Notes under the pieces: model-generated
Databases searched by the model: none
What the model saw: the letters and a program-made list of their open reading frames with translations, nothing else
What the model was told of the DNA's origin: nothing
Source: Schizochytrium sp. TIO01
Lineage: Eukaryota > Sar > Bigyra > Thraustochytrida > Thraustochytriidae
Length of the DNA: 64,000 nt
NCBI GenBank assembly: GCA_004764695.1
Contig: SMSO01000031.1
Coordinates: 9,521,761 to 9,585,760 of the forward strand
Direction of reading: 5' to 3'
Part shown: positions 21,837 through 32,374 of the stretch, piece after piece
Position numbering within the stretch: the first letter of the stretch is position 1
Layout: the number at the start of each line of letters is the position of its first letter
Translations under genes and position numbers: made by a program

Positions 21837-22440
21837 TATAAGCGGCGGCTCACAGGTGCGCAATACCGGGTAACGCGGGGAACGCTTGAGGGAGGGCAGT
21901 CGATTGCAATGCGGGGCTTTCCTCGCTCGCTTGAGGAGAGGGACAAAGAGGTCGAAGCTGGAGAGGCCGCGCGAAGGCCGGGCAGACATGGGTATACTGC
22001 AGCTCGATCGAGGCCGCTGGCGAGTCTGAGGAGCAGCAGAGGGCATTTCAAGGCGGCAGCCGATCGCAGGACAAAGAATTGGCCAAGTGCTTTGATTGAC
22101 TGCCTGCTGAAAGACTGGTAGCGGTAGATAGTCGAAACCAGTAGCAGTTGGTCGCCTCCTTGCTTCCATGTGTCTCTTTCTTTTAAAAAGTGATAAGTTC
22201 TTTCTTCGGGTAAAGAGGATTAAAGGTACTAAATATTGTGTACTGTGTATGTGTATATATGTGTGTGTAATGTATGCATGTCTGGAAATGATATCGTCGA
22301 ATGGGCTTTAGAGTCGTCGTGGTTATGAAACATCCTCATTGGCGAAAGTAAATTGTAATTGGAGTGGTGACAATATGATGGAGTAGATAGTTCCTTCCGC
22401 CTGTGAACGGGGAGGGAAGGAAAAGGAAATGAGGGGAACA

Positions 22441-22596
22441 TTTTGTTTGTTTGTTTGTTTGTTTGTTTGTTTGTTTGTTTGTTTGTTTGTTTGTTTGTTT
22501 GTTTGTTTGTTTGTTTGTTTGTTTGTTTGTTTGTTTGTTTGTTTGTTTGTTTGTTTGTTTGTTTGTTTGTTTGTTTGTTTGTTTGTTTGTTTGTTT
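22441..22596. repeat. (GTTT)39 microsatellite
   Basis: 156 bp of uninterrupted tetranucleotide repeat, the longest perfect microsatellite in the window. It produces Lys/Gln/Thr/Asn- or Phe/Val/Cys/Leu-repeat frames on the two strands, which are not genes. Confidence 0.97.
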
Positions 22597-22603
22597 AATT
22601 TTG

Positions 22604-22657
22604 TTGAAAATATTGAAAATGTTGAAAATGTTGAAAATGTTGAAAATGTTGAAAATG
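22604..22657. repeat. (TTGAAAATG)6 minisatellite
   Basis: Six 9-bp units, the first with one mismatch, directly after the GTTT array. Confidence 0.93.
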
Positions 22658-23247
22658 TTGCTCGTTTGTTTGTAAGGCTGCTTTTGCGATGCTTAGAGCC
22701 GCAGCAGAGGGGCGTGTATTCGCTCCAGCAAGACGGGGAGCAGAAGGTGGGTGGAGATCGCCAGCACATCGGCCAGGAGCGGTGTGTTTTGACTTACGCA
22801 CTCCGTTCACGCGCTCGCTCTGATGAATAAACTCGATCGATCTTCAATGGAAAACCTTTAAGAGAGCATCAGCACGTACCTACTTACTTACTTATACTTA
22901 CTTACTTATAGAGAAGGACAGCGCACTTTTGCAGGAAAAGGTGAAAAGGAATTCAAAGAACAAAGAAACTAAAAAGCAAAATCAAAGATTTTTTCTTTTC
23001 AGGATCGAGTTGGACTAAATGAAAGTGAGAGCGATTCTGATATTGTTGTTATTGTTGTTATTGTTGCTGTTGCTGTCAATTCTTGGAGCTCATCGTCGAT
23101 GTCTGTCCAGAGAGATCTACTGTGCACAAGCAGATCTCAGGCTCTGGCGGATGAGCCTCTGCGTAGTGAAAGCGTACCGTAGAAGGTCATTGGCGGCGGC
23201 TCTGAGAGTGCGGATGTGCTCCTCCAAAAAGTCCGCATTGTGCACCA

Positions 23248-23280
23248 TTATTTATTTACTTATTTATTTATTTATTTATT
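23248..23280. repeat. (TTTA)n microsatellite
   Basis: About eight copies with one interruption. Confidence 0.85.
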
Positions 23281-23930
23281 CCCTTTCACAGCCCAGGTAG
23301 CCGCGCTTAGCCCTTATGGTAGCAGTCCATGGATTAAAAGAAATGTAAAAGACTTTCCGACTCTTTCGATTTTCGTTTGTTTTATCTTGATTTATAAAAT
23401 TCTGATTTTAATTTTGACTTTGACTAAAACCAAAACATTTAAACTAAAATTTTATTTTAGTTTAATTTGAAGAGTACATTACATTACGAATAAAAGAGAT
23501 GTGAAGAAGAATGAAATGTGACAAAGACCGTGAAAGGAAACAGAAACTTTTCGAGGCAAAGGCGGCGATCGCGCGCGGGCTCAATCGACGAGGAACTCGG
23601 TCTGCCGAAGCTGCCAGACGGTCGCAGGCGCCCTCCCTCCTCTTCTGCGCTCGAGGTCGCCTCGGAGTGCCTTGAGGCCTCGGCATCGCACATTCGCTCG
23701 CTCGTTATCTCTCTGTGCTGCTGTCTGTACACAGACAGGGCAAAACAGGTGTAAGCAAGCAAGAATCAGACAGGCGATCCCTTCACATCGCCTGGCAGAC
23801 GCGACCGGCCAGCGGCGACAAGAGGGCAGGGCAACCAGGCGCAGGCCGACATCGCGAGGCGTCGCTGCCTCGGGCCGGAGTGGGCGAGCAAGGACAGCGC
23901 GGCGAGGCAGACCTAAGTGGCCAAGAGGTC

Positions 23931-23963
23931 CGTCTGTCTGTCTGTCTTTCTGTCTGTCTGTCT
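23931..23963. repeat. (TCTG)n microsatellite
   Basis: About eight copies with one TTTC interruption. Confidence 0.85.
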
Positions 23964-24084
23964 CTTTTGTCCTTTCTTTCCTCTCTTAGAATTGTTGAAA
24001 GAGTTCCTTTTCTTTGGACTAAAAGCTTCTTTTAGTTTGTTTTGGAGAAGAAGAAGAAGAAGTTTTAACTTTCGGTTTATTTAT

Positions 24085-24262
24085 TGAAAGGGAGAAGGAA
24101 AAAAGGAAAGAAAGAAAGAAAGAAAGGAAAGAAAAGAAAAGAGAAGAAAAGAAAAGAAAAAGAAGGAAAGAGTTGAGTTTTTCAGAGTTTTTCCTTTCTT
24201 TTTCTTTCTTTTCTTTTTGTTTTTCTGATTGTTTTTTCTTTTTGTTTTGTTTCGTTTTGTTT
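24085..24262. repeat. Purine-rich / pyrimidine-rich inverted pair
   Basis: About 90 bp of GAAA/GGAAA purines are followed, after a short spacer near 24173-24185, by about 80 bp of CTTT/TTTTC pyrimidines. The inner arms are nearly complementary, so a long imperfect hairpin or triplex is possible. Confidence 0.75.
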
Positions 24263-25149
24263 TCTCGCAAAGAGTGTGTGCGCGAGAGAGAGGGGACAGA
24301 AGAAGTGAAGTATAGGATAATAGGCCATAGTGTGGGGCGGTATAAGTGGTTTGCGGTAGAATTTGTTTCACTTTGAGGAGGCGCACAAGTGGATTATAGC
24401 TCCAGGCCAGCGCCGCGTCAATCACACGGCATCAATTGCGAATTGCACAAGCGACGGCGAGCGAGGAGAGCCGTGCGCTGCGATTGCGGTGGAGCAAGTG
24501 GCAAGCGGCCTTGCTGACACAGGCAGGCAGGAGTCGAAAGCGGGCGGACACGCAGGAGGGAACAGTTCACGCTAGCCAGCAGCACAGACACTCGCAGCTG
24601 CATCTGGGCGGCACGAGGAAACTGAGCAGCAGTCAAAGAAAGCAGAAGAAATTGACTCTCTCAAATATATATAACTTGGTGCAATTCATCCTGCAGTCGT
24701 CAATTCGATCATTTATTTAAGGATAACTGAGGATAGCAAACTGGGCAGCGTGCTGGCGGAGAGTTCGCTGGCTGTACATACATACGTAAATATATACATA
24801 CGCGCATTACGTATATCGATTGAAGCAGCCACGCGGAGCTGGGTTTGACAGTCGTTTGGCACAAGGCCAATCTGATACTCTGATTTGGCATCGTGAACTG
24901 CATGCAACAGCCTCGTCCTGCACAGCAGAGCTCTACGTTACCGACGACTGATATAGACAACCCCCCAAAAATCAGTGTGCTGAGCAACAAAAGGTAAATC
25001 GCGATTTCAATCTAGTTCACAGACACGCAAGTGCTAGGTTTTTGTGCGGATTCTGTGGCAGGGTGTTCTTCCATTCTCACTCGTCCGATTTTCGTCTGGG
25101 CTATCGTCGGGGTTTGGTGCAGTAAATCAGTCGGGGCGAAGGCGCCACT

Positions 25150-28100
25150 ATGGCCACCGTCTCGACCAAACCCGTGTTCACATCCGCTCGGATAGAACAA
25201 CCGCTTGCACAGCAACGAACTGGGCTGGCGGATCCTAAAACTCAACCCATCAGAGCACCAGGAGCAACATCTGAAACGGAAGAGAATAGAAGGCATAGAA
25301 ATGACAGCGAGACATCAACAAAATCAACTAGGACGGACGAGACTGTCTCAGACAATGACGCCCCTATGGAGCCCGAGGTAGACGAAACCGAGAGAGAGGC
25401 TGCGGAATGTGCAGCCAAGGAGAAAGAACTCCAAGACAAACTCGCCGCAGAAAAAACGCAACGAGCAGTAGCGCTCGCTGGAGTGATTTTTGGCCTGGTA
25501 AATCTCAGCTTTCTACAGCATGTGCGTAAAGTGCAAGGCTTGGCAACGTCCTGGGCCTCCATGAGCTACCTTGAAATGTACAGTTGCGCAGCTCCATTGT
25601 TGCTTTTTGGGATGTACTCCTTGCTTACAAATTTTTTGGGTATTGACCTCATTGCAGGCTCCTACAAACCTGACACCCAGATCCTTACAACGAGTGCTAT
25701 TGCAGAAACATCAGTCCAGTCTCGTTATTCAGATAGCAGCATTCGATCCGGGACCGACAGAAATTTTGATAAAGGACCACATGGTCCTGACAAACGCCAA
25801 AAGAACACACCTGCTTTGAACGCTGGTCTTGGCATGTTTAATCCATCAAATATGGCTACAAGTGACATGAGTTGGCTTCTTTCACCAATGTCCACTTCAA
25901 GTGCATCGACAGCATCAACAGCTGCTTCATCAAGGCAGACAAGATCGTCATCTGCCTCGTCTTCGACCACCCTACGTACCAAAAATGTCAACATTATTCG
26001 GACCTCTAGCATGGATAGCAGCAGCAGCAGCGATAGCAGTATTAGCCATATCATTAACAAGAGAGATGGGGAGGCTGCTAAGCTTTCTAAGCTTGGCAGC
26101 GGTGAATCAGCCAGTGCGTTCTCTACGGTGGCCAGAAACGGCTCGTCCTTGTCTGGCGCACCCAAGAGCCCTGCATCACCACAACCTGTCTCGCCGCCTA
26201 TTGCACGCCCACCGGTGCTTGGCTCATCGTCATTACTTTCCCCTACACCAGCAAAGTCGGGAACAGCTGTCCCACGAAATGCGCCATCATCGGGTACAGA
26301 TGAAATGGATGCTGATGCTGCAGCCGGTGCAGGTACTGGCGCACATGCCCGGGTTTCGTCGTCCGATACTGTAGTTTCCACATCAAACGCACAAATGAGC
26401 GACAACCTCAGTGCTGGAGGACCTAAAGTTGGTGGAGAGGCCTCAAGCGCTCTGTCCTCGCTTGGTGAGCGATCTTCGCCCCCAACTCGCTTAACCGTTC
26501 TCACATCACACAAATCCTCATCCAGCTCCTCAGTCGATCCACGATCCGGCTTATCACTGAACTTGTCTCCAGCTTCGCAAATCCCTGGTGCTCTCCACAG
26601 CATGTCATCTAACAGTGCCATGGCAAAAGGACCGTCACGGTCTCCAAGTCTGTCTTCATTCAATGACCTTGAGGAATGTGGCCCCAATGGCTCAAGACGT
26701 TGGCGTCAAACAAGACAGCCATCTGCACATTCACACATGTCAGGTCTATCTGCTGGCTTTGCAGGCGTCAGTAGTCGTCTTACTCGGCATTTATCGTGTG
26801 GATCAAGCCTCGAGTTCATGGGCAAAGAAGTTGAAACACCCCTCCAGCTTGCTCTGGCAGACCTCATTCAAGTGCGAGAGTTTGTGGCCCACCTTGATAG
26901 GAAAGTGATAATTCAAACTCTTGTGGATCTTCGTAACGAGGAAGATGGGTTGTTTGAACACCAATCTGAGACTTCGTCCATGTATTCTTCCCCCACAAAT
27001 TTATCCCGACGCGGCAGCATGCAGGGCTCAAGTCTTTTGTCTCAACAGCAATCGAGCTCTAAGCGTCTTGGTACTCCAGGATCCAGTGCTCCTTCAGGTG
27101 CTCAGGACTCTAATAGCACACTTTCATCGAAAAACAAGAGCAGCAGCAACACCAATAACAACAATAACAACAACAACAACAACAACAACAACAGCTGTTC
27201 CAAAAACCCAGCTGTGCAACGTGTAATTAATGAGTCTCGGAAAAACCCCGGCGTGCCCAAGAAGATGTTATCCAAGAATGAGCAAGGATCTTTGTCAGGC
27301 AAACTCAGTTCTACCACGGAACACAAGGAGCCTAACGGCGAACCTAATTCTCTGTCTGATGTTGGTGATGAAGATTACATGGATCCCGGTTCAGCAAGCG
27401 AGTGTGAGGAACAGCATCAAGAAGATCCTGCTGATACTGATGATGCGATGACATCTAGTTCTCGCTGTAGCAAGGGTCTTCAACGTATCGATTCTATACA
27501 AACAGATGGAGAACATGAAAACGACGACCTTCCACCTCCCCCAATGACTTCTTCGAGCAATGCCTCGCATGATTCTGCGTCGATCACCGACGATCATTTT
27601 GATGTGCTTGGAGATCATGGCAAGAACGACGTGAGCTCCGAAGATTTTCCTTTCCACCCTCTTGATGCCCTTGATGATATTATTCACGTTTTGTCAGAAC
27701 CGGAGACTCTTATGCAACCAATTCTCCGTGGAGGTGATGTGGATCGCGAAGGCCCGGTGAATGGTTGGCTTCGTCTCGCAGGTGGGCCTGCGAACTTTGA
27801 CGATAGTGAGCGTAATCTCGATTTTGACCATGTTGGTGAGTTCTTCACGGCATACAACAACAACAAGCAACGCGGCCGTTCGTTGAGTGAGGACGGATTG
27901 GCGCATGCAGTGAACCACAAGTACCACTCTGCTCCCTCAGTCCCTGTTGTTGACGGCTACAACCCGGAAAATTCTCGAATCCGCGAGCCTCAGTCTGCAC
28001 AGACAGAGTCAAAGATGGATCACGATTATTCGCCAACCACACCCACTGAGGTGTTGTCATCTCGTCGCACCTCTTCCAGTTTTGGCTCACTCTCGGGCTC

Positions 28101-29202
28101 ACCTTCGTCAATGCATCTTCAAGTCCTGCTTGGACAGCTCAGTGATTGGAACTTCGACTCCCTCCAGCTCGCGCAAGATACTGATGGTAAGCCGTTGTAT
28201 ACAATGTTGTGGGTTATATTCTCCAAGTGTGATTTCATCAACTCATTCCGCATCGATCGTCGCACCTTCAAAGCATTTGCCAAGCAAGTAGATTCTCAAT
28301 ACCAGCCTATGCCATACCACAACAGCGCACACGCTGCTGACGTATTGGTTTCCATGCACCACCTTTTGTTTGAGATGCATTTAGGCCGAGAATTAACCAA
28401 GGTAGAGGCCTTTGCAGCTATTTTTGCCGCCGCAGTTCATGATATCAACCACCCTGGACGAAATAACAACTTTCTCATTCGGTCAGATCATCAACTCAGT
28501 ATCATTTACAGTGATACATCTGTTCTGGAACAGATGCATTTGGCCAACGCCTTTCAGCTTATTCATACACCTGGATATAATATCGCGGAGAATCTCTCGA
28601 AGGAGGACTTTGCACACTTCCGAAAATTGACCATCAAAATGGTTTTAGCAACAGATCTGCGAAACCATTTTGAAACCATTACCAAGCTTAAGGGACTCGC
28701 CGGTACCCTGAGTGGAGACTTCGTTTCAGTCGAGCGCCGTGACCTTATCCTCGAAGTTTGTATGAAAATTTCTGATATTGGCCACGCAAGTAAGCGCTTC
28801 CCTCTGCATAAACGCTGGAGTGAACTCATCACAGAAGAATTCTTCCAGCAGGGTGACGAAGAACAAGAGCTTGGCTTGACCGTTTCTGATTTTATGGATC
28901 GCTCTAGGCCCGAAAATGAACGGAATCAGGTCGGCTTTTTGGACTTTGTTGCTTTACCTTTGTATCAAGTGTTTCGTGAGGTGTTTCCCCTTGCCTCTGA
29001 CCTCTTCCGCCAGGCGCGAAGAAACCGAAACGAATGGAAAAGTTTGCAACGTTTGGCTACACCTCCCCCAACTTGCACTGGTAGTCCTCCTGTACCTGAG
29101 GCAGCTAGTCCCGAGGAAGAGTCCGATAGTGAAGAGAACCCTGCTACCCAGTCCCCTGGTACAGGGCAGTCTGGCCCAGTTCCCATCAAGGCCGCTGCGT
29201 AA
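25150..29202 (+). CDS. Membrane-anchored class I 3',5'-cyclic-nucleotide phosphodiesterase
   Basis: A 1350-residue protein; the ATG has A at -3 and G at +4. The N-terminus is charged. Residues ~105-165 hold two hydrophobic segments (VALAGVIFGLVNLSFL and YSCAAPLLLFGMYSLLTNFL), a likely membrane hairpin. Residues ~170-960 are Ser/Pro/Asp-rich and disordered, with a ~14-residue polyAsn run at ~666-680. The PDEase I catalytic domain fills ~990-1310: H1057 and H1061 in YHNSAHAADV, H1097-D1098 in HDINHPGRNN, D1209 in SDIGHAS, and the invariant purine-clamp Q1260 in NQVGFLDFVALPLYQ. The metal- and substrate-binding set looks intact, so it should hydrolyse cAMP and/or cGMP. Nucleotide preference cannot be read from these motifs. 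No GAF, PAS or REC domain is seen; regulation is probably through the Ser-rich linker (inference). Confidence 0.93.
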   Translation: MATVSTKPVFTSARIEQPLAQQRTGLADPKTQPIRAPGATSETEENRRHRNDSETSTKSTRTDETVSDNDAPMEPEVDETEREAAECAAKEKELQDKLAAEKTQRAVALAGVIFGLVNLSFLQHVRKVQGLATSWASMSYLEMYSCAAPLLLFGMYSLLTNFLGIDLIAGSYKPDTQILTTSAIAETSVQSRYSDSSIRSGTDRNFDKGPHGPDKRQKNTPALNAGLGMFNPSNMATSDMSWLLSPMSTSSASTASTAASSRQTRSSSASSSTTLRTKNVNIIRTSSMDSSSSSDSSISHIINKRDGEAAKLSKLGSGESASAFSTVARNGSSLSGAPKSPASPQPVSPPIARPPVLGSSSLLSPTPAKSGTAVPRNAPSSGTDEMDADAAAGAGTGAHARVSSSDTVVSTSNAQMSDNLSAGGPKVGGEASSALSSLGERSSPPTRLTVLTSHKSSSSSSVDPRSGLSLNLSPASQIPGALHSMSSNSAMAKGPSRSPSLSSFNDLEECGPNGSRRWRQTRQPSAHSHMSGLSAGFAGVSSRLTRHLSCGSSLEFMGKEVETPLQLALADLIQVREFVAHLDRKVIIQTLVDLRNEEDGLFEHQSETSSMYSSPTNLSRRGSMQGSSLLSQQQSSSKRLGTPGSSAPSGAQDSNSTLSSKNKSSSNTNNNNNNNNNNNNNSCSKNPAVQRVINESRKNPGVPKKMLSKNEQGSLSGKLSSTTEHKEPNGEPNSLSDVGDEDYMDPGSASECEEQHQEDPADTDDAMTSSSRCSKGLQRIDSIQTDGEHENDDLPPPPMTSSSNASHDSASITDDHFDVLGDHGKNDVSSEDFPFHPLDALDDIIHVLSEPETLMQPILRGGDVDREGPVNGWLRLAGGPANFDDSERNLDFDHVGEFFTAYNNNKQRGRSLSEDGLAHAVNHKYHSAPSVPVVDGYNPENSRIREPQSAQTESKMDHDYSPTTPTEVLSSRRTSSSFGSLSGSPSSMHLQVLLGQLSDWNFDSLQLAQDTDGKPLYTMLWVIFSKCDFINSFRIDRRTFKAFAKQVDSQYQPMPYHNSAHAADVLVSMHHLLFEMHLGRELTKVEAFAAIFAAAVHDINHPGRNNNFLIRSDHQLSIIYSDTSVLEQMHLANAFQLIHTPGYNIAENLSKEDFAHFRKLTIKMVLATDLRNHFETITKLKGLAGTLSGDFVSVERRDLILEVCMKISDIGHASKRFPLHKRWSELITEEFFQQGDEEQELGLTVSDFMDRSRPENERNQVGFLDFVALPLYQVFREVFPLASDLFRQARRNRNEWKSLQRLATPPPTCTGSPPVPEAASPEEESDSEENPATQSPGTGQSGPVPIKAAA

Positions 29203-30252
29203 GAGATACCACTACGCGTTTTTCTACCTCGTGAATTAAAAAACAAATGGTACCTTTAATATACATCTATGAACTCGAACTCACAGTATATGTTTAACGC
29301 AGAGGCGTTTTCAAAGAGTTCAATTTTATCGTATCTTATCAAATGCTGTGTTTCTCCAAATTATTTCTCCGCTCTAAGCATGATGCTTCAATACCAACCG
29401 TATTTTATTTGATAAATCAGCTCTGTCATACATTTTTTCCGTATTTTATCAAAGCCTTTGTTTCTTCAAATTATTTCTCCTCACTAAGCATGATGCTTCT
29501 ATACCAACCGTATTTCATTTGATAAGTCGGCTCTGTCATACATTTTTTCCCTTCCTCTTTTTCTGATATATTAGTATACCTTCATTCGCTAGTTGGCAGA
29601 TTTACATTTCTCTTTCGAGAGTGTACTTGTTGATGCAATCATGATAGCAAAATCAGCCAAGTTGATCGTACGGGGAGACCTCCTAGCCATGAGTAGACTG
29701 AGGTTCTTCAGCTTACTTTTCAGAATTCGAAGTGTTTGAATTATTTATTGAAAATGCCTTAGTTTCTTTGGTAGAATGCTGGTATAAAACACAACAATAG
29801 CCTTCAAGGAAGCTGGCTACTGCGCTTTCTTAATCATTTTTTAAAATGTAAAGTGCCTGGGGTGAAAAGTTAGCGTAGTAGTCTCGATACAAATTCAGTT
29901 TTACCTGAAGAGGTATTCGTAGACAGACCAAGATCTGAGCGTTTCCAACACTTCGATCATTGATCAGGACTGCTACTAGCTGTTGTTCAAAATGTAATGT
30001 GTCTGGGTAGTGAGTGACATTTCAAAGTTGTCACGCTGATTGATTTGATTTTGCTCTACGTATTGCTTTGAGCATAGCAATTAAAACATAGTTAGATGCA
30101 GAGCAATGACGTTCTGTTTGTTCCGATTTGTTTCTTTTGCTATAAGGTGCTTGCTTCGTTTAACATCAGAGAAGAATATGTTATCTTCATAAGTCATAAA
30201 CTGTTGGGAGCCATTGCTCGTCGTTGCAGACTTTGGATGCTGCACAACAAAT
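29203..30252. other. Intergenic region between phosphodiesterase and FRE-1
   Basis: About 1 kb, AT-rich, convergent gene ends on both sides. It contains the 110-bp tandem duplication listed separately; otherwise I see nothing distinctive. Confidence 0.6.
29331..29550. repeat. Tandem duplication, two 110-bp units
   Basis: Units 29331-29440 and 29441-29550 abut exactly and differ at about 11 of 110 positions. Each holds the palindrome AAGCATGATGCTT. It lies about 130 bp beyond the phosphodiesterase stop codon, so it may be in its 3' UTR. Confidence 0.93.
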
Positions 30253-32374
30253 TTAGAAATTGAACGTCTCCTCATCAACAATAAACTTGACCTGAGTACG
30301 CCGAGAAACGGTATTAGCCGACGAGATAGCGTCACTGACAAGCTCCTCAGGACCGCACAGAGACAAACCAACAGCAAAGCTAGATTGATCGCCTCGATAT
30401 GCAGGCCCAGATAGCTTCTCTGCGAGCTCCTGCAAGACTTCAAGAAGGTGGGGGCGACCCATTGTCACCTCAATCTTTTGTGCAGCTTCAACGTTCTCAT
30501 TCGGCTTCAGCATTGGTTCCGGAGCCTTTGTCTTAGAGAGTGGGAACTGCCATGTGACCACAAATTAAGCCCTTTGTCACAAACATACGAATGCTGAATG
30601 CAACAAGGCTTGCAAAATATGCAGCGGCAAGGGCCCCAGCAATGCAGATAGTCATCGAAATTCCTAGGATTTCAGTCCGTACGAGACTACGCCCGGCAGC
30701 AGCTGCATGGCCATATGCCCAAATGAAGCCATAGTATAGAGTGACCCCTGCAACGATATTAAGTACGGCCTTGCTTAAAGGAGAGCCAAGACGCAACCTA
30801 TAACGAGCGATCGCGCCATTGGTTTGAAGTTTCCAGGTAGTGGGTGCTCTATCTCCAAGCTCAATGGCATTTGCAAGATCCTTACCATCCTGCGTAATAT
30901 ACACATGGATATCTGCACCTCGAGCTGCCATTTGTTCAAGGTAGGATTTATGTTGTTCAAAAAAGGCTTTGCCAGTGACCATCCAGCGAAGCCCAACATA
31001 CTTGAAAGCCTCCGAGCGAAGGGCTGCATCAAGAGCAAGCGTTTGAGCAGTAATCCCAATACCACCGCATACGAAAAGAGCGGACTCGTTAGCCATGTAA
31101 CTACTATGGCGCGTATGGGTGGAACCAAAAGGTCCATCTAAGGACACATCGAGAACCTTTCCTTCCTGAAAAGAGGTTCTCACCCGTTTTGACCAATCAC
31201 CAAATTCACGGATATAAAAGGTCACAGAGTGGTTGCCTTCATCGACTTCAGCAGCACTAATTGGATGCCACTGAAGGACAGACGCATCCTTCACGTTAAT
31301 GTGATACCACTGCCCGTGGTGTGGCAAGGGGCTTGACTTATCAAGTGCTACTTCAATCTTCGTGCATGCTGTATTTTCGTCAATGGAGTAGCTAATGACC
31401 GTGCAAGCACGTGAGCGTCTCCATACGGAAATAATCTTATCCACTACGTAAGTTGCGAGGCAGGGAAACAAGTACGTATAAGTTGCTTTTGCGTGGATGA
31501 GTCCAAAAACGAAGAAGAACAGCGCGCCAATAATATGTGTGTAGTAGAATACTTGATAAGACCAACGGCGAACGACCGGTAGCGAGGTGATACAGAGCGC
31601 AACACCTCCAGCCAGAGAAACCTGGCCGGTCTTGTTCATACGTAGCATCGTTCCGCAAAATGAAGACTCAGGGACAACTTGAGACCAGCCCATGCAATAA
31701 TAGAACTTGCTTCCATCAGCATAGATGTAAGTGGCCAGCCCGACGATTGAGTGAACAAAAGCCATAACGAAGGTCAAAAACCCCAACCAGCGATGTACAC
31801 GCACCGCCCGCTCAAAGCTTACATCAAAGAGCTCCAACCAAAACGAATGCTTCGAGATTGGCGTAAGAAGGAACGCAAAGTTGATACCGAAACCCACACC
31901 AAAGACGGAACAAATCTCGTAGAGGATGTGGGTCATGTCATCGGTACCGTTAAGAATTAACATTTGCTTGCGGTTGAGCCAGTAGAGCCACATGCCAACA
32001 GCTTGAAATACAAGCCATACAAGGAGGACAAAGATTTCAAAGACTGACATACGGCCAACAATTGGCAATTCAACAATATACCAAGTGAGCCAATTGAGGC
32101 GGTTCCAACGGTATGAAGCCTCTTGATTCTGCCTGGTAAACATGTAAACTGCGGCGATAAGGCTGGCCAGACCCGTGAAAACAAACAAGTATAACGTCAC
32201 ATTATCGGTGTAGCTGATTCCATATCTGTCATCTAAACTAAGCGCGTCTGACACGGGCTTCAAGTGCTCGCCATATTCAAAGATCAACATCGTCATGCTG
32301 AAGACAGCGATTGCGAGGCCGGCCATCCACATGAGCCAGCTTATGGCCCGGCTCGCCACATGAGACATTTTCAT
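30253..32374 (-). CDS. FRE-1: ferric reductase/NOX-like flavocytochrome, frame-broken near C-terminus
   Basis: First of four paralogs. The frame extends upstream to a TTG; the first ATGs are at 32374 and 32368. Haem ligands from 32374 are H194/H208 and H280/H294 (both HX13H). The FAD motif is WHPISAAEV and the NADPH motif CGGIGIT. The loop Cys pair (YCMGW...SSFC) and the SPLSKAVLNIVAG...YYGFIWA insertion helices are present. This frame ends early at 30533, after SIRMFVTKGL. The missing C-terminus is intact in the +1 frame at 30253-30561, with VGLSLCGPEELV and the terminal VDEETFNF. A single net 1-nt frame change between about 30533 and 30567 separates the parts. Expected role: transmembrane electron transfer from NADPH to Fe(III) or O2. 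It is functional only if the break is an assembly error or is bypassed. Confidence 0.85.

Larger units (their letters stand above)
15948..25149. other. 9-kb gene-poor, repeat-rich region
   Basis: I find no frame with a recognisable domain in 9.2 kb. 15948-18500 is unremarkable AT-rich DNA. 19370-19850 is very AT-rich. Several micro- and minisatellites follow, listed separately, together with GC-rich islands around 21.9-22.1, 23.5-23.9 and 24.4-24.6 kb. Many open frames here are products of simple repeats. The last few hundred bases before 25150 are probably the phosphodiesterase promoter and leader. Confidence 0.5.

Noticed and set aside
22429-22830. Frames rich in Phe-Val-Cys-Leu or Lys-Gln-Thr-Asn
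   Set aside because: Translations of the GTTT array.
25725-26687. 320-residue minus-strand frame
   Set aside because: Antisense to the Ser-rich linker of the phosphodiesterase; Ser codons read as open on the other strand.
30540-30592. 42- or 57-nt GTATGT intron in FRE-1
   Set aside because: Both lengths are multiples of three and do not correct the frame.
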